Source: Beijerinckiaceae bacterium (GTDB lineage Bacteria; Pseudomonadota; Alphaproteobacteria; Rhizobiales; Beijerinckiaceae). From it: a DNA stretch of 43,394 nucleotides. Each line of letters opens with the position of its first letter. The stretch's first letter is position 1. Location of the stretch: assembly GCA_022702015.1 (NCBI GenBank), contig JAKONI010000220.1:1-43394 (forward strand), given 5' to 3'. The position numbers and the translations under genes are program-made. Shown piece by piece: positions 43,350 to 43,394 of the stretch. The notes beneath the pieces were generated by a model. The model was not told the origin of the DNA. It saw only the letters and a program-made list of their open reading frames with translations, and made no database searches.

Positions 43350-43394
43350 CCTCATCCTGAGGTGCCGCCGCGAAGCGGTGGCCTCGAAGGAGAC
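43350..43394. repeat. Second, window-truncated copy of the CCTCATCCTGAGGTGC intergenic repeat
   Basis: CCTCATCCTGAGGTGC at 43350-43365 followed by GGCCTCGAAGG, matching the reverse complement of the 6247-6356 copy. Confidence 0.75.

Overview
43.4-kb window of very GC-rich alphaproteobacterial chromosome. Product families and intergenic repeats suggest Methylobacterium/Methylorubrum or a relative (inference). Most of it is ordinary core chromosome: a truncated rsh (relA/spoT), rpoZ, rpoN, glmU, class II aldolase, glmS, a secreted collagen-like protein, a YhiN/HI0933-type flavoprotein, TerC, amidase, DnaJ/TerB-like protein, glycine-zipper lipoprotein, ureE overlapping a CDP-diacylglycerol diphosphatase, a 3-hydroxyisobutyrate-dehydrogenase-like reductase, cstA-ybdD, TerB-like protein, a stand-alone RND permease, a soluble MCP, RNase E, glcE-glcF without adjacent glcD, an RHH-like small protein, a tetR / emrA-emrB-OMF efflux operon, YhaO/YhaN nuclease pair, a PmtA-like methyltransferase and a His-rich membrane protein with a DUF962/Mpo1-like motif pattern. 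I recognised no phage, transposon, CRISPR array, tRNA or rRNA. The best second-look items are: the near-perfect 26-bp palindrome between tetR and the efflux operon; the charged low-complexity tail on the EmrA-like protein; the ureE/cdh overlap; the secreted (GXY)34 collagen-like protein; the multi-hairpin repeat that supplies the C-terminus of a flavoprotein; and the Mpo1-like protein next to PmtA. I did not find convincing evidence for a wholly new system. Start codons are chosen by eye and family calls come from reading translations, not from searches.
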